In this document: piece after piece, positions 12,050 through 21,599 of the stretch
Layout: every line of letters begins with the position of its first letter
How positions within the stretch are numbered: position 1 is the stretch's first letter
Assembly (NCBI RefSeq): GCF_022347765.1
Contig: NZ_JAKRFZ010000001.1
Coordinates: forward strand, 618,183 to 682,182
DNA length: 64,000 nucleotides
DNA from: Pseudoalteromonas sp. OOF1S-7
GTDB lineage: Bacteria > Pseudomonadota > Gammaproteobacteria > Enterobacterales > Alteromonadaceae
Reading direction: 5' to 3'
Position numbers and translations under genes: made by a program
Notes under the pieces: model-generated
What the model was told of the DNA's origin: nothing
Databases searched by the model: none
What the model saw: only the letters and a program-made list of their open reading frames with translations

Positions 12050-13921
12050 ATGCTCAATCACAGGCCGACGATCCGCGACCACAGCGCAGAAGCAAACCTG
12101 TTTGCGCGTCGCGCCTTTATTGGCTTTGTCTTCGTAGTAACCCTGATAGGGATCCTGCTGCACAATGTCTATAAGTTACAAGTCACTGAACACGAGACCT
12201 ATCAGACCCGCTCCAACGATAACCGTATCAAAGTCATTCCGGTCGCGCCGAATCGAGGCCTGATCTACGATCGCAACGGCATTATACTGGCCGAAAACCG
12301 CCCGGTTTATAACCTGGAAGTGATCCCCGAAGACGTAGATGACCTGGAAACCACACTGACCCAGGTACGCACGCTGATCGACATCAGCGACCAGCAGATT
12401 GAAGAGTTTCGCAAAGACATTCGCCACAATCGTCGCTTTAAAAGCCAGATCCTTAAAGGCCGATTGAACGAACAAGAAGTGGCCACATTTTCGGTCAATC
12501 AGCATAAATTTCCCGGTTTCAGTATTGAGGCGCGGCTGGCTCGCTACTACCCCTACGGCGACACTCTTACCCACGCGCTGGGTTATGTTGCCAAACTGAA
12601 CAAAAAAGAACTCGCCGAGCTGGAGTCTGAAGGTCATGCCAGCAACTATCGCGCAACCCGGGATATTGGCAAACTGGGGATCGAAAAGTTCTATGAATCG
12701 CGCCTGCACGGGGTGGTAGGGTCACAACGCGTCGAGGTCAACAACCGGGGCCGGATCATTCGTACCCTGGGCGTGGAACCGCCACAACCCGGCGAAGATC
12801 TGGTCCTGACCATGGACATTGGCTTGCAACAGATAGCCCAGAAAGCGCTTGACGGCGTACGCGGGGCCATTGTGGTGCTCGACCCCAAAGACGGTGGCGT
12901 GCTGGCCATGTATTCCAACCCAAGCTATGATCCCAATCTGTTTGTCCACGGGATCAGCAGTAAAGACTATCGAGCATTACTCAACCCAGACAGGCCGCTG
13001 ATCAACCGAGTCACTCAGGGCCGCTATGCGCCGGCATCGACGGTTAAACCGCACCTGGCTATCCTGGCTCTTGAAGAAGAGCTGGTGACAGAGCAAACCA
13101 AACTCTGGGATCCCGGGTTTTTCCAGATCCCCAATGTTGACCACCGCTGGCGTGACTGGAAGCGCTGGGGACATGGCCATGTTGATGTTTATAAAGCCAT
13201 CGAAGAATCCTGTGACACCTATTTTTATCATACCGCGTACCAGCTAGGGATCACTAAGATCAGCAATTTTATGAGTCAGTTTGGTTTTGGTGACCTTTCC
13301 GGCATAGATATCCATGAAGAAACCAGTGCCATTATGCCCACCACAGACTGGAAACGACAGCGCTTCAAAGAAAACTGGTGGCCAGGCGACACTATCTCCG
13401 TTGGCATTGGTCAGGGCTACTGGACCGCAACCCCTATCCAAATCGCCAATGCGGTGTCTATTTTGGTTAACAAAGGGGCACACCGGCCACCACATCTGGC
13501 TCAGGTTGCCCGCCATAACAACGAAGTCACGCAAATGTACACCGATGAAAAGCCACCCGTGGTTTTGAATAACCCCGACCACTGGCGTATTGCTCTGGAA
13601 GCCATGCACAACACGGTCTACAAAACCACCGGCACGGCCCACAAAGCATTTAAGGGGGCAAGCTATGATCCAGCCGGTAAAACGGGTACCGCGCAAATCG
13701 TCAGTATTGCTCAGGGTGAAGAGTACGACGCCGAGAAATTGCAGGAGCGGCACAGGGATAACGCCATTTACACCGGGTTCGCACCCTATAACGACCCGCG
13801 TATTGTGGTTGCCATTGTGGTAGAAAACCAGGGTGCAGGTTCATCCATAGCTGCCCCTATTGCAAGGCAGCTGATGGACTACTATTTTGCCACTTACCCC
13901 AGTGACACGGAGGGACAATGA
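12050..13921 (+). CDS. mrdA: Penicillin-binding protein 2 (elongasome transpeptidase)
   Basis: PBP2 cross-links lateral-wall peptidoglycan together with RodA. The 623-residue protein has one N-terminal membrane helix (about 24-43), a dimerisation domain, and a transpeptidase domain. The catalytic Ser330 lies in the STVKP motif. The SxN motif lies in EESCDTYF, and the KTGT motif near residue 543 in AGKTGTAQIV. It lies directly before rodA, with a 4-bp overlap, in the order usual for the elongasome. Confidence 0.97.
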   Translation: MLNHRPTIRDHSAEANLFARRAFIGFVFVVTLIGILLHNVYKLQVTEHETYQTRSNDNRIKVIPVAPNRGLIYDRNGIILAENRPVYNLEVIPEDVDDLETTLTQVRTLIDISDQQIEEFRKDIRHNRRFKSQILKGRLNEQEVATFSVNQHKFPGFSIEARLARYYPYGDTLTHALGYVAKLNKKELAELESEGHASNYRATRDIGKLGIEKFYESRLHGVVGSQRVEVNNRGRIIRTLGVEPPQPGEDLVLTMDIGLQQIAQKALDGVRGAIVVLDPKDGGVLAMYSNPSYDPNLFVHGISSKDYRALLNPDRPLINRVTQGRYAPASTVKPHLAILALEEELVTEQTKLWDPGFFQIPNVDHRWRDWKRWGHGHVDVYKAIEESCDTYFYHTAYQLGITKISNFMSQFGFGDLSGIDIHEETSAIMPTTDWKRQRFKENWWPGDTISVGIGQGYWTATPIQIANAVSILVNKGAHRPPHLAQVARHNNEVTQMYTDEKPPVVLNNPDHWRIALEAMHNTVYKTTGTAHKAFKGASYDPAGKTGTAQIVSIAQGEEYDAEKLQERHRDNAIYTGFAPYNDPRIVVAIVVENQGAGSSIAAPIARQLMDYYFATYPSDTEGQ

Positions 13922-15024
13922 GCCCGTTGAATCAACAGCGCACCATCTGGCAGCGACTACATATCGACCTGCCTTTGCTGCTCGCTATGCTGGCGATGAT
14001 GATCGGCAGCATCACCATAGTCTACAGTGCCAGTGGCCAGGATATGGCCATGGTGGCACGCCACAGCAAGCGCATGTTTGCGGCCTTTGCGGCGATGCTA
14101 ATGGTGGCACAACTGTCTCCCAACACTCTCAAAAGGCTGGTGTTTCCCATGTATACCATAGGCTTGCTGATGCTCGTTGCGGTATTATTTGTCGGAGTCA
14201 GCAGTAAGGGGGCTCAGCGCTGGCTGGACTTGGGCATTACCCGCTTTCAGCCGTCCGAGATCATGAAAGTTGCTGTGCCTATGATGGTTGCCTGGTACAT
14301 TGGCCGCCACCATATGCCGCCGCGTTTAATCCACATTATTGTTGGCTTTGTGATTGTGCTGGTGCCGACTTTGCTCATTAAGGAGCAACCCGACCTGGGC
14401 ACGTCTATACTCATCGCGAGCTCCGGCATATTTGTGTTATTTCTCGGCGGGCTAAGCTGGAAGTTAATTGGCTCTGGCATTCTGCTTGCTGTGCCCGGCG
14501 GCTTTGCACTGTGGCACTTTGGTATGCACGCTTATCAGAAACAACGGGTACTGACCTTTTTAGACCCACAAAGCGACCCGCTAGGCTCTGGCTATCACAT
14601 CATACAATCAAAAATCGCCATTGGCTCCGGCGGCATCGAGGGTAAGGGCTGGCTGCAGGGCACCCAGTCGCAACTGGAGTTTTTGCCCGAGCGTCATACT
14701 GACTTCATTTTTTCCGTGTTAAGTGAAGAATTCGGGCTCACCGGTGTGGTGATTTTACTGAGCCTGTATTTGTTTATTATTGGCCGGGGGCTGTACGTTG
14801 CCGTAAACGCGCAGGATGCCTTCAGTAAACTGCTGGCAGGCGCACTAACACTCACCTTTTTCGTATATATTTTTGTTAATATCGGCATGGTATCGGGTCT
14901 GCTCCCTGTCGTGGGCGTCCCACTGCCGTTGATCAGTTACGGCGGCACCTCTATGGTGACCCTGATGGCCGGGTTTGGCATTATTATGTCGATAGCCACA
15001 GATAAGAGGATGTTATTGAAGTGA
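13918..15024 (+). CDS. rodA: Rod-shape-determining glycosyltransferase RodA
   Basis: RodA is the SEDS-family polymerase that builds glycan strands for the lateral wall, working with PBP2. The 368-residue protein has about ten membrane helices. It shows SEDS hallmarks such as GAQRWLDLG...FQPSEIMK, KEQPDLGTS, and the C-terminal LPLISYGGTS. It overlaps mrdA and rlpA by four bases each, so all three are translationally coupled. Confidence 0.96.
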   Translation: MSPLNQQRTIWQRLHIDLPLLLAMLAMMIGSITIVYSASGQDMAMVARHSKRMFAAFAAMLMVAQLSPNTLKRLVFPMYTIGLLMLVAVLFVGVSSKGAQRWLDLGITRFQPSEIMKVAVPMMVAWYIGRHHMPPRLIHIIVGFVIVLVPTLLIKEQPDLGTSILIASSGIFVLFLGGLSWKLIGSGILLAVPGGFALWHFGMHAYQKQRVLTFLDPQSDPLGSGYHIIQSKIAIGSGGIEGKGWLQGTQSQLEFLPERHTDFIFSVLSEEFGLTGVVILLSLYLFIIGRGLYVAVNAQDAFSKLLAGALTLTFFVYIFVNIGMVSGLLPVVGVPLPLISYGGTSMVTLMAGFGIIMSIATDKRMLLK

Positions 15025-15785
15025 TCAAGAGGACGTTTAAGCAAGCTGCACTCCTGGGCTTTGTTGTTGTATTAAGCGCCTGTAGCAGTCGCTATCATGT
15101 GAAGCAGGACAAAGCACCGCTGCGCGCGCCCACCGAGCTGGAGATGCAGGATGCGCTGGTCACCAGCGAAGCCAAGAGTGTCAGTGCGGGTCGCCCTTAC
15201 GAAGTTTTGGGTAAACGTTACACACCAATGTCGGATGAAAAAGGCTATCAGGCGCAAGGCACCGCATCCTGGTACGGACGTAAATTTCATGGTTACTACA
15301 CCTCTAATGGCGAAGTGTTCAACATGTTTGATATGACCGCCGCACACAAAACCTTGCCTTTACCAAGCTTTGTGCGGGTTACCAATGTCAACAATGGTAA
15401 AAGCGCGATTGTCAGGGTGAATGACCGTGGACCGTTTCACGATGACCGCCTGATTGACCTGTCCTATGCGGCTGCCTATAAACTGGGCTTTCATCGCCAG
15501 GGTACAGCACAGGTTAAGATAGAAGCCCTTACCATAGCGCGCGATACGCCCAGACTAACCTATGTGCAAGTGGCAGCTGCCAGTAACATTGAAAATGTAC
15601 AGGCGCTGGCCAGCACTTTGTCGCAGCAATTTGAGCTCGGCACACCCATTGCTTTTGAGGACAATCTATACAAGCTGAGACTAGGCCCGATCACCGATGA
15701 TAACACGGCGCAGAAACTCTTAGAAACATTACGCCAGGGTGAATTTAATCGCGCCTTCTTGCTTTACACAGAACATGAACTTTAA
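15021..15785 (+). CDS. rlpA: Septal-ring lytic transglycosylase-type lipoprotein RlpA
   Basis: RlpA is an outer-membrane lipoprotein. In Pseudomonas it cleaves glycan strands lacking stem peptides. The 254-residue protein has a lipobox, LSACSS (Cys21), and a double-psi beta-barrel domain around residues 75-165. Diagnostic stretches there are GTASWYGRKFHG, NGEVFN and VRVNDRGPF, which contain the putative catalytic residues. A C-terminal SPOR-like domain (about 180-254) would bind denuded peptidoglycan. It sits between rodA and dacA, the conserved position. Confidence 0.93.
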   Translation: MIKRTFKQAALLGFVVVLSACSSRYHVKQDKAPLRAPTELEMQDALVTSEAKSVSAGRPYEVLGKRYTPMSDEKGYQAQGTASWYGRKFHGYYTSNGEVFNMFDMTAAHKTLPLPSFVRVTNVNNGKSAIVRVNDRGPFHDDRLIDLSYAAAYKLGFHRQGTAQVKIEALTIARDTPRLTYVQVAAASNIENVQALASTLSQQFELGTPIAFEDNLYKLRLGPITDDNTAQKLLETLRQGEFNRAFLLYTEHEL

Positions 15786-15839
15786 AATATTCAGTAATGA
15801 CATTTAAACATGCCGATCAACAACCAAAAAGCGAGCATA

Positions 15840-17003
15840 ATGACAGTTTTCAAACCAAAATTTATTAAACACTTAGTGGGTGCCGTGTGTTCGTTCACCC
15901 TGTTTTCGGCCAGTGCGCAGATCCTGCCTGCACCACCTCAGGTCAGTGCGAAGGGCTACTTTCTGGTAGACTTTACCACCGGTAAAGTGATTGCAGAGGG
16001 CAACCCGGACACCAAACTGGCTCCAGCCAGCTTAACTAAGATGATGACCAGCTACGTGATTGGTACCGAGCTGCTGGCCGGTAATATTGCCAATGAAGAC
16101 ATGGTCACTATCAGTGAAAAGGCCTGGGCGAAAAACTTCCCGGAATCTTCCAAAATGTTTATCGAAGTGGGTAAACAGGTCAGTGTTGAAGATCTCAACC
16201 GCGGCGTAATCATTCAATCGGGAAATGACGCCTGCGTAGCGCTGGCTGAGCATATCGCCGGCAGCGAAAGTGCCTTTGCCGATTTAATGAATGCCCACGG
16301 CGAGAAACTGGGGATGACGAACACCCATTTTGTAAACAGCCACGGCCTGGATACCAACGAGCACTACACCACACCAAGAGATATGGCCACGCTGGGTGCA
16401 GCGCTTATTCGTGATGTGCCGGAAGAATACGCCATCTACAAAGAGAAGTCGTTCACCTTTAATGGCATTAAGCAGTACAACCGTAACTCGCTACTGTGGG
16501 ATGCCAGCCTGGATGTCGATGGTATTAAAACCGGTCACACTTCAGAAGCCGGCTATAGTTTAGTTACCTCAGCGACCAAAGGCGATATGCGTCTGATTGC
16601 CGTGGTTATGGGCACAGCCAGCGAGCGTGCCCGTAAAGTAGAAAGTAAGAAACTCCTGAACTACGGTTTCCGCTTCTTCGAAACCATTACCCCTTATAAA
16701 GCAGGCGACAGCTTTGCCGATCAACGTATCTGGATGGGTAACAAAGAAACCGTATCGCTGGGGATTGCTCAGGATACGCCAATTACCATTCCTCGTGGTC
16801 AGCGTAAAAACTTGAAGGCGCATTTTGAGCTGGATAAAACCCTCGAAGCGCCTCTGGCGAAAGGCAGTAAGGTGGGTACTTTATTCTTGCAGCTGGAAGG
16901 CGAAGACATTGCCCAGTACCCACTGGTCACGCTGGAAGAAATCGAGGAAGGCAGCTTCTTCAGCAAGATTTACGACTACTTACGTTTACAGATCATGCAA
17001 TAA
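15840..17003 (+). CDS. dacA: D-alanyl-D-alanine carboxypeptidase (PBP5 type)
   Basis: DacA trims the terminal D-Ala from peptidoglycan pentapeptides in the periplasm. I chose the ATG at 15840 because it gives a standard signal peptide ending near SASA. An in-frame ATG 30 bases upstream would lengthen the n-region. From this start the catalytic SLTK is at residues 64-67, the SGN motif is in IQSGNDAC, and KTG is in DGIKTGHT. The C-terminal beta-domain ends in an amphipathic helix (IYDYLRLQIMQ) that would anchor the enzyme to the inner membrane. Total length is 387 residues, as expected. Confidence 0.95.
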   Translation: MTVFKPKFIKHLVGAVCSFTLFSASAQILPAPPQVSAKGYFLVDFTTGKVIAEGNPDTKLAPASLTKMMTSYVIGTELLAGNIANEDMVTISEKAWAKNFPESSKMFIEVGKQVSVEDLNRGVIIQSGNDACVALAEHIAGSESAFADLMNAHGEKLGMTNTHFVNSHGLDTNEHYTTPRDMATLGAALIRDVPEEYAIYKEKSFTFNGIKQYNRNSLLWDASLDVDGIKTGHTSEAGYSLVTSATKGDMRLIAVVMGTASERARKVESKKLLNYGFRFFETITPYKAGDSFADQRIWMGNKETVSLGIAQDTPITIPRGQRKNLKAHFELDKTLEAPLAKGSKVGTLFLQLEGEDIAQYPLVTLEEIEEGSFFSKIYDYLRLQIMQ

Positions 17004-17032
17004 CCCCGGTTTTAGTGGGTTTATAATCCAGG

Positions 17033-17060
17033 ACGCCTCCCACCGGAGGCGTTTTTTTTT
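17033..17060 (+). terminator. Rho-independent terminator after dacA
   Basis: The stem ACGCCTCC / GGAGGCGT with a CACC loop is followed by nine T residues. It closes the leuS-dacA block and separates it from ybeD-lipB-lipA. Confidence 0.9.
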
Positions 17061-17143
17061 GTCGCAAAAATGCTAGAATGCCCGCCAAGATATGTAGCGT
17101 GCCAGGGTCTGTTCAGACCCAGCCAAGTAGTGAGGATACCGTT

Positions 17144-17422
17144 GTGGTAACACCTGTAAAAAATACTAAGTTTGACGAGTACTTAGAGTTCCCTTGCCCG
17201 TTTACCTTCAAGATCATGGGTCTGGCGAACGTCAACCTGACCGATCAGGTTGTGGCAAAGATGCAAACTTTGGCACCCGGTGACTATGCACCTAAAACCA
17301 AGCCAAGCAGTAAAGGCAACTATGAATCCGTCACTCTCGTTGCCACTGTGACGTCAAAAGAGCACATTGAGCAGATCTACACCGAGATAGGTTCACTGCC
17401 AGACGTTCGATACGTGCTATAA
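17144..17422 (+). CDS. ybeD: YbeD/DUF493 family protein
   Basis: This 92-residue cytoplasmic protein belongs to the YbeD family, which has an ACT-like ferredoxin fold and is usually found next to lipB. I chose the GTG at 17144 because GAGGAT lies eight bases upstream and the resulting length is close to E. coli YbeD. An ATG-started frame at 17078 would add a non-conserved tail. Family hallmarks are [12 protein letters not shown] and the [14 protein letters not shown] strand. The exact function is unknown; a regulatory role in lipoate metabolism has been suggested from context. Confidence 0.88.
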   Translation: MVTPVKNTKFDEYLEFPCPFTFKIMGLANVNLTDQVVAKMQTLAPGDYAPKTKPSSKGNYESVTLVATVTSKEHIEQIYTEIGSLPDVRYVL

Positions 17423-17436
17423 GGCGCAAACGAAAT

Positions 17437-18090
17437 ATGAGTAACCGCAGTATCATAATTCGTCAGCTGGGCCGCCAGGCGTATGAGCCAATCTGGCAAA
17501 AAATGCAGTCGTTTACCGACACCCGTGATGACAACAGCCCGGATGAGATCTGGCTGGTCGAACACGAGCCTGTCTTTACTCAGGGTCAGGCGGGTAAAGC
17601 CGAACACCTGTTGGCCCCCGGTGATATTCCGGTCGTCAAGGTCGATAGAGGTGGTCAGGTCACCTACCATGGCCCGGGCCAGCAGATGATGTATGTACTG
17701 TTTAATCTGCGCCGACTGAAGATTGGGGTGCGCGAGCTGGTTACCTGGCTTGAAGAAACCATCATCGACATGCTTAAAGACCACGGCATTGAAGCTTATG
17801 CCAAACCGGATGCGCCCGGCGTTTATGTCAGTGATGCCAAAATTGCCTCTTTGGGGCTGCGGGTCCGTCGGGGTTGCTCGTTTCATGGTCTGGCGCTGAA
17901 CGTCAATATGGATATGAGTCCATTTTTACGCATCAACCCGTGTGGCTATGCCGGCATGGAAATGGTGCAAACCAGTCAACTTAATGGCCCTGCTACGCTC
18001 ATCGAGGCGGGCAATGGCCTGGTAGAACACATGCTCAAGCGCCTCGCGGCCGAGCAGGTTATACACACCCAGGGGTTTGAAAACGAATGA
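17437..18090 (+). CDS. lipB: Octanoyltransferase LipB
   Basis: LipB moves octanoyl groups from acyl carrier protein to lipoyl domains, the first step of lipoate assembly. The 217-residue protein shows [12 protein letters not shown], the lysine region [14 protein letters not shown], and the nucleophile region [11 protein letters not shown] with the catalytic Cys. It overlaps lipA by four bases. Confidence 0.96.
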   Translation: MSNRSIIIRQLGRQAYEPIWQKMQSFTDTRDDNSPDEIWLVEHEPVFTQGQAGKAEHLLAPGDIPVVKVDRGGQVTYHGPGQQMMYVLFNLRRLKIGVRELVTWLEETIIDMLKDHGIEAYAKPDAPGVYVSDAKIASLGLRVRRGCSFHGLALNVNMDMSPFLRINPCGYAGMEMVQTSQLNGPATLIEAGNGLVEHMLKRLAAEQVIHTQGFENE

Positions 18091-19052
18091 GTAAACCAGT
18101 GAAAATTGAGCCAGGGGTAAAGCTCCGCGACGCAGAAAAAATGGCGTTGATCCCGGTTAAAGTAATGCCAACCGAGCGTGACGAAATGCTTCGCAAACCG
18201 GACTGGCTGAAGATCCGTCTGCCAAAATCCAGCGAGCGTATCGATGGCATCAAACAGGCAATGCGCAAGCACGGCCTGCACTCCGTCTGTGAAGAAGCCT
18301 CATGCCCTAACCTGTCTGAGTGTTTTAACCACGGTACCGCTACCTTTATGATCTTGGGTGCCATCTGTACCCGCCGTTGCCCGTTCTGTGACGTGGCACA
18401 CGGTCGTCCGCTCAAGCCAGATGCGGCAGAGCCAGAGAAGCTGGCACTGACTATTAAAGACATGAAACTGAAATACGTGGTGATCACTTCAGTTGACCGT
18501 GATGACCTGCGTGACGGTGGTGCCCAGCATTTTGCCGACTGTATTCGCGAAATTCGCAAACACAACCCGGGCATTACCATCGAGATCCTGGTACCGGATT
18601 TCCGTGGCCGGATGGACCGCGCGCTGGAGATCTTAACTGAGACACCACCGGATGTGTTTAACCACAACCTGGAAACCGCACCACGCCTTTACAAAATGGC
18701 GCGCCCGGGTGCCGACTACAAATGGTCACTGGAGCTGTTGCGTCGCTTTAAAGAAGCACATCCTGAGGTGAAAACCAAGTCTGGCCTGATGGTGGGTCTG
18801 GGCGAAGACATGCCGGAGATTGAAGAAGTCCTGCGCGACCTGCGTGAGCATAATGTAGACATGCTGACCGTTGGCCAATACCTGGCGCCGTCTAAACACC
18901 ACCTGCCAGTAAAACGCTACGTGCCACCCGCAGAATTCGATGCGCTGAAAGAGTACGCCGACGAGATAGGCTTCAGCCACGCCGCTTGCGGCCCGTTCGT
19001 GCGCTCCAGCTACCACGCTGATCAGCAGGCTGCGGGTAAAGAAGTTAAGTAA
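18087..19052 (+). CDS. lipA: Lipoyl synthase LipA
   Basis: LipA is a radical SAM enzyme that inserts two sulfurs into protein-bound octanoate. The 321-residue protein shows both iron-sulfur binding patterns: the auxiliary-cluster cysteines in [12 protein letters not shown] and the radical SAM CxxxCxxC in CTRRCPFCD. The C-terminal Ser ligand lies in [11 protein letters not shown]. It is coupled to lipB and ends before a clear terminator. Confidence 0.97.
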   Translation: MSKPVKIEPGVKLRDAEKMALIPVKVMPTERDEMLRKPDWLKIRLPKSSERIDGIKQAMRKHGLHSVCEEASCPNLSECFNHGTATFMILGAICTRRCPFCDVAHGRPLKPDAAEPEKLALTIKDMKLKYVVITSVDRDDLRDGGAQHFADCIREIRKHNPGITIEILVPDFRGRMDRALEILTETPPDVFNHNLETAPRLYKMARPGADYKWSLELLRRFKEAHPEVKTKSGLMVGLGEDMPEIEEVLRDLREHNVDMLTVGQYLAPSKHHLPVKRYVPPAEFDALKEYADEIGFSHAACGPFVRSSYHADQQAAGKEVK

Positions 19053-19070
19053 CGCCTCACCACAAAAAAG

Positions 19071-19099
19071 AAAAACGCGACCGGATGTCGCGTTTTTTT
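19071..19099 (+). terminator. Rho-independent terminator after lipA
   Basis: The stem AAAAACGCGAC / GTCGCGTTTTT with a CGGAT loop ends in seven T residues. The A tract on the left means that it may also stop the minus-strand porin operon. Confidence 0.88.
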
Positions 19100-19129
19100 A
19101 TGACTGCTCATAAGCCAGAAATCCCTGTG

Positions 19130-20329
19130 TTAAAAGTAATAACGCGAAGACAGCATAACCCGGCTTAGATCTCCCTTTGCATCACTCGACAAGCGGGTGT
19201 TCGCGCGCAGAACTTCCATAGACAGACGCCACTTTTCGGGCACAGGCCACCACTGCAGATTAACATTCAGTGTGGTGATTTTATCCGTCATAACGACTGC
19301 AGAACCTGAAGTATCATACTGAGTTTCACTGTCGGCGTAGTTGAAGATCACGGCCGAGGTCAAATCGTCACGCCAGGTATGCTGAAAACTCAGCATGCCT
19401 GCAGTCACTCTTGTATTGAATAGATTACCCTGCGCACCTAATACCGCATCCGGGTAAATAACCCCACTCACGTAACGACCTATGCCGTTGCCTCGGTTAA
19501 GCTGATATCGCAATTGATTCCGAGCATCGAAATTGTACTCGCCTGCCACACTGATGCCCCAGGCATCTTCACTATCATGGCACAATTGGTACTGCTCGCA
19601 GCTCAGGGAGCGATACAATACACTCAGTGAAATCTGACCTGCCTGATGCTTCTGTTTTACTCCAAGTACCAAATCCGGATACTTATCATCGTCTGGTCTT
19701 ACACTCTCACCTTGTTCGGTCAGTAGATTTGATTCCGGATTTTCAAGTGATGCGTAAAGCTGCCAATACGCAAGATTATACTGGTAGCGGATCTGAGGTG
19801 TGCGACTGAATGCCTGACCGGGTAAAGTGCCAATCGTGGTAGTATGGGGAAAGGCACGCGTATTTTGGAACGCACTCCAGTATTGGCCAATCAAGAAACT
19901 GTGGTTATCGTCATAGTCTGCCTGTAAATAAGCATGGCGAATACGAAAGTCAGAATTATTATTATAGGTCTCGGAAAACGTGGGTTTAGCACCATAAAAG
20001 TCTCCCTCCAGTTTCGCTGTGAGTTGCCAGTGTTCATATTGCCCCCCACTTTTAAGCCATATCCGGCTTTCCCGCGCACTGATTTTTAGTTGATCCGACT
20101 CGCCGTGTGTAGAGTCCAAAGGTACACTGGAACCGATAAAGAAGTGATCGGCTGACTGGTTAGCTCCGGCACTGACCGAGCTGTACACAGCGTCTAGCTG
20201 AATATAGCCACCGACTGAAACGTCAGTGATCTCATTGGCTGGCGCCTTTAACGCAGCCATCGCCAAACCAGGTGCCATCAACCCGAATATGGTAAAGGCA
20301 CTGGATTTAAGGACATTCCTTTCTTTCAT
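19130..20329 (-). CDS. DcaP-like trimeric outer-membrane porin
   Basis: This protein of about 399 residues has a signal peptide (KERNVLKSSAF...AMAA) and a beta-barrel body that ends in the C-terminal aromatic signature SRYYF, as porins do. The early GGYIQLDAVYS and SARESRIWLKSG segments resemble the DcaP family, which carries dicarboxylates and related anions in Acinetobacter. I chose the ATG at 20327-20329, preceded by AAGGGTGTGG, over an upstream ATG. It is the last gene of the operon and follows the BenE-like transporter, which suggests outer- and inner-membrane uptake of the same solute. The solute is unknown. Confidence 0.75.
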   Translation of the reverse strand: MKERNVLKSSAFTIFGLMAPGLAMAALKAPANEITDVSVGGYIQLDAVYSSVSAGANQSADHFFIGSSVPLDSTHGESDQLKISARESRIWLKSGGQYEHWQLTAKLEGDFYGAKPTFSETYNNNSDFRIRHAYLQADYDDNHSFLIGQYWSAFQNTRAFPHTTTIGTLPGQAFSRTPQIRYQYNLAYWQLYASLENPESNLLTEQGESVRPDDDKYPDLVLGVKQKHQAGQISLSVLYRSLSCEQYQLCHDSEDAWGISVAGEYNFDARNQLRYQLNRGNGIGRYVSGVIYPDAVLGAQGNLFNTRVTAGMLSFQHTWRDDLTSAVIFNYADSETQYDTSGSAVVMTDKITTLNVNLQWWPVPEKWRLSMEVLRANTRLSSDAKGDLSRVMLSSRYYF

Positions 20330-20345
20330 TTCCACACCCTTTACT

Positions 20346-21599
20346 CTACTGTACTTTTGCACTTTGTTCTGCTAATTGTTCTGTTTGTTTCTTCGGCTTT
20401 TTTATCGTCGGCACCAGATTACTATTGAGCAGCCAGCAGGTCACCATGCCGGCTATCAGACCCCAAAATGCAGCACCGACACCATAAATAGACAGGCCAG
20501 ATACCGTTACCAGGAAAGTGATAAGGGCAGCTTCGCGCTCTTTGTCAATCGCCATAGCGCCATGTAGGCCGTTGCTAAGCGCTCCAAATAAAGCCAAACC
20601 AGCAACCGTCGCAACCAAAGCGGCAGGCAGAATAGAGAAAGCGCTGGCAATGGTGGCACCGAACAAGCCAATAATGAGGTAAAATGCCCCGCAGCTTAAA
20701 CCAGCGATATAGCGTTTAGAGGCGTCTTTATGCGACTCCTCTCCGGTACAAATAGCCGCCGTAATGGCTGCAAGATTGATCCCATGGGCACCAAAAGGAG
20801 CCAAAAGAACTGACACCAACCCGGTCCCCGAAATAACGGTGTTCACTGCGGGCTGGTATCCTGCACTTTTGAGTACGGCCACACCCGGAACATTTTGCGA
20901 TGTCATGGTGACAATAAACAGCGGGATCGCCAAACCTATGATTGCACTGAGCGAAAACTCAGGATATGTAAATACCGGAGTGGCAAACGCAAAATCAACC
21001 TCTGCCTGGCCAATCTGCCCGAACAGGAAAGCCAGCGCGACACCACTAAACAAAGCACTGACAATGGCATATCTTGGCAATACTCTTTTCGTAATTAGAT
21101 ATGCCAGCAATACAGGTAACACTAACTCTGGAGAAAGAGGGATAGAGGTGAACACTGACACCCCAAAATTAAACAGGATCCCGGCCAACATGGCTGATGC
21201 TATAGATTTGGGAATTTTATCCATCATCGTTTGAAACCAACCGGTCAGACCAAATATAAAAATTAGCCCGGCCGACACCAGATAGGCGCCAATGGCCTGC
21301 TCAAACGAATATTGCCCAAGGCTGGCTACCAGCAATGCCGCCCCTGGTGTAGACCACGCAGTAATGATCGGAATTTTTAGCCGCCAGCTCAAATAAATAC
21401 CAGACAAAGCACTGCCAATTGATATGGCCCAAACCCAGGAGGATACTTGTTCAGGTGATAAACCAGCTGCCTGAGCGGCCTGGAAGACGATAATCAAAGG
21501 ACCAGCATAAGACACGATAACAGCGATCAACCCTGCCACAAGGGCTGAATTAGCATAGTCGGTTTTTAGTTGTTGTAATTGACCTGGCATATTTAACAC
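20346..21599 (-). CDS. BenE-family proton symporter
   Basis: The 417-residue protein has about eleven membrane helices and strong BenE/YdcO family stretches such as WVWAISIGSALSGIYLS and ITAWSTPGAALLVASLG. BenE proteins are inner-membrane symporters. Acinetobacter BenE takes up benzoate, but most family members are untested. The N-terminus overlaps the stop of the PLP enzyme gene by seven bases. No benzoate-degradation gene is present, so the cargo here is more likely an amino-acid-related or other organic acid linked to the neighbouring enzymes. Confidence 0.8.
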   Translation of the reverse strand: MLNMPGQLQQLKTDYANSALVAGLIAVIVSYAGPLIIVFQAAQAAGLSPEQVSSWVWAISIGSALSGIYLSWRLKIPIITAWSTPGAALLVASLGQYSFEQAIGAYLVSAGLIFIFGLTGWFQTMMDKIPKSIASAMLAGILFNFGVSVFTSIPLSPELVLPVLLAYLITKRVLPRYAIVSALFSGVALAFLFGQIGQAEVDFAFATPVFTYPEFSLSAIIGLAIPLFIVTMTSQNVPGVAVLKSAGYQPAVNTVISGTGLVSVLLAPFGAHGINLAAITAAICTGEESHKDASKRYIAGLSCGAFYLIIGLFGATIASAFSILPAALVATVAGLALFGALSNGLHGAMAIDKEREAALITFLVTVSGLSIYGVGAAFWGLIAGMVTCWLLNSNLVPTIKKPKKQTEQLAEQSAKVQ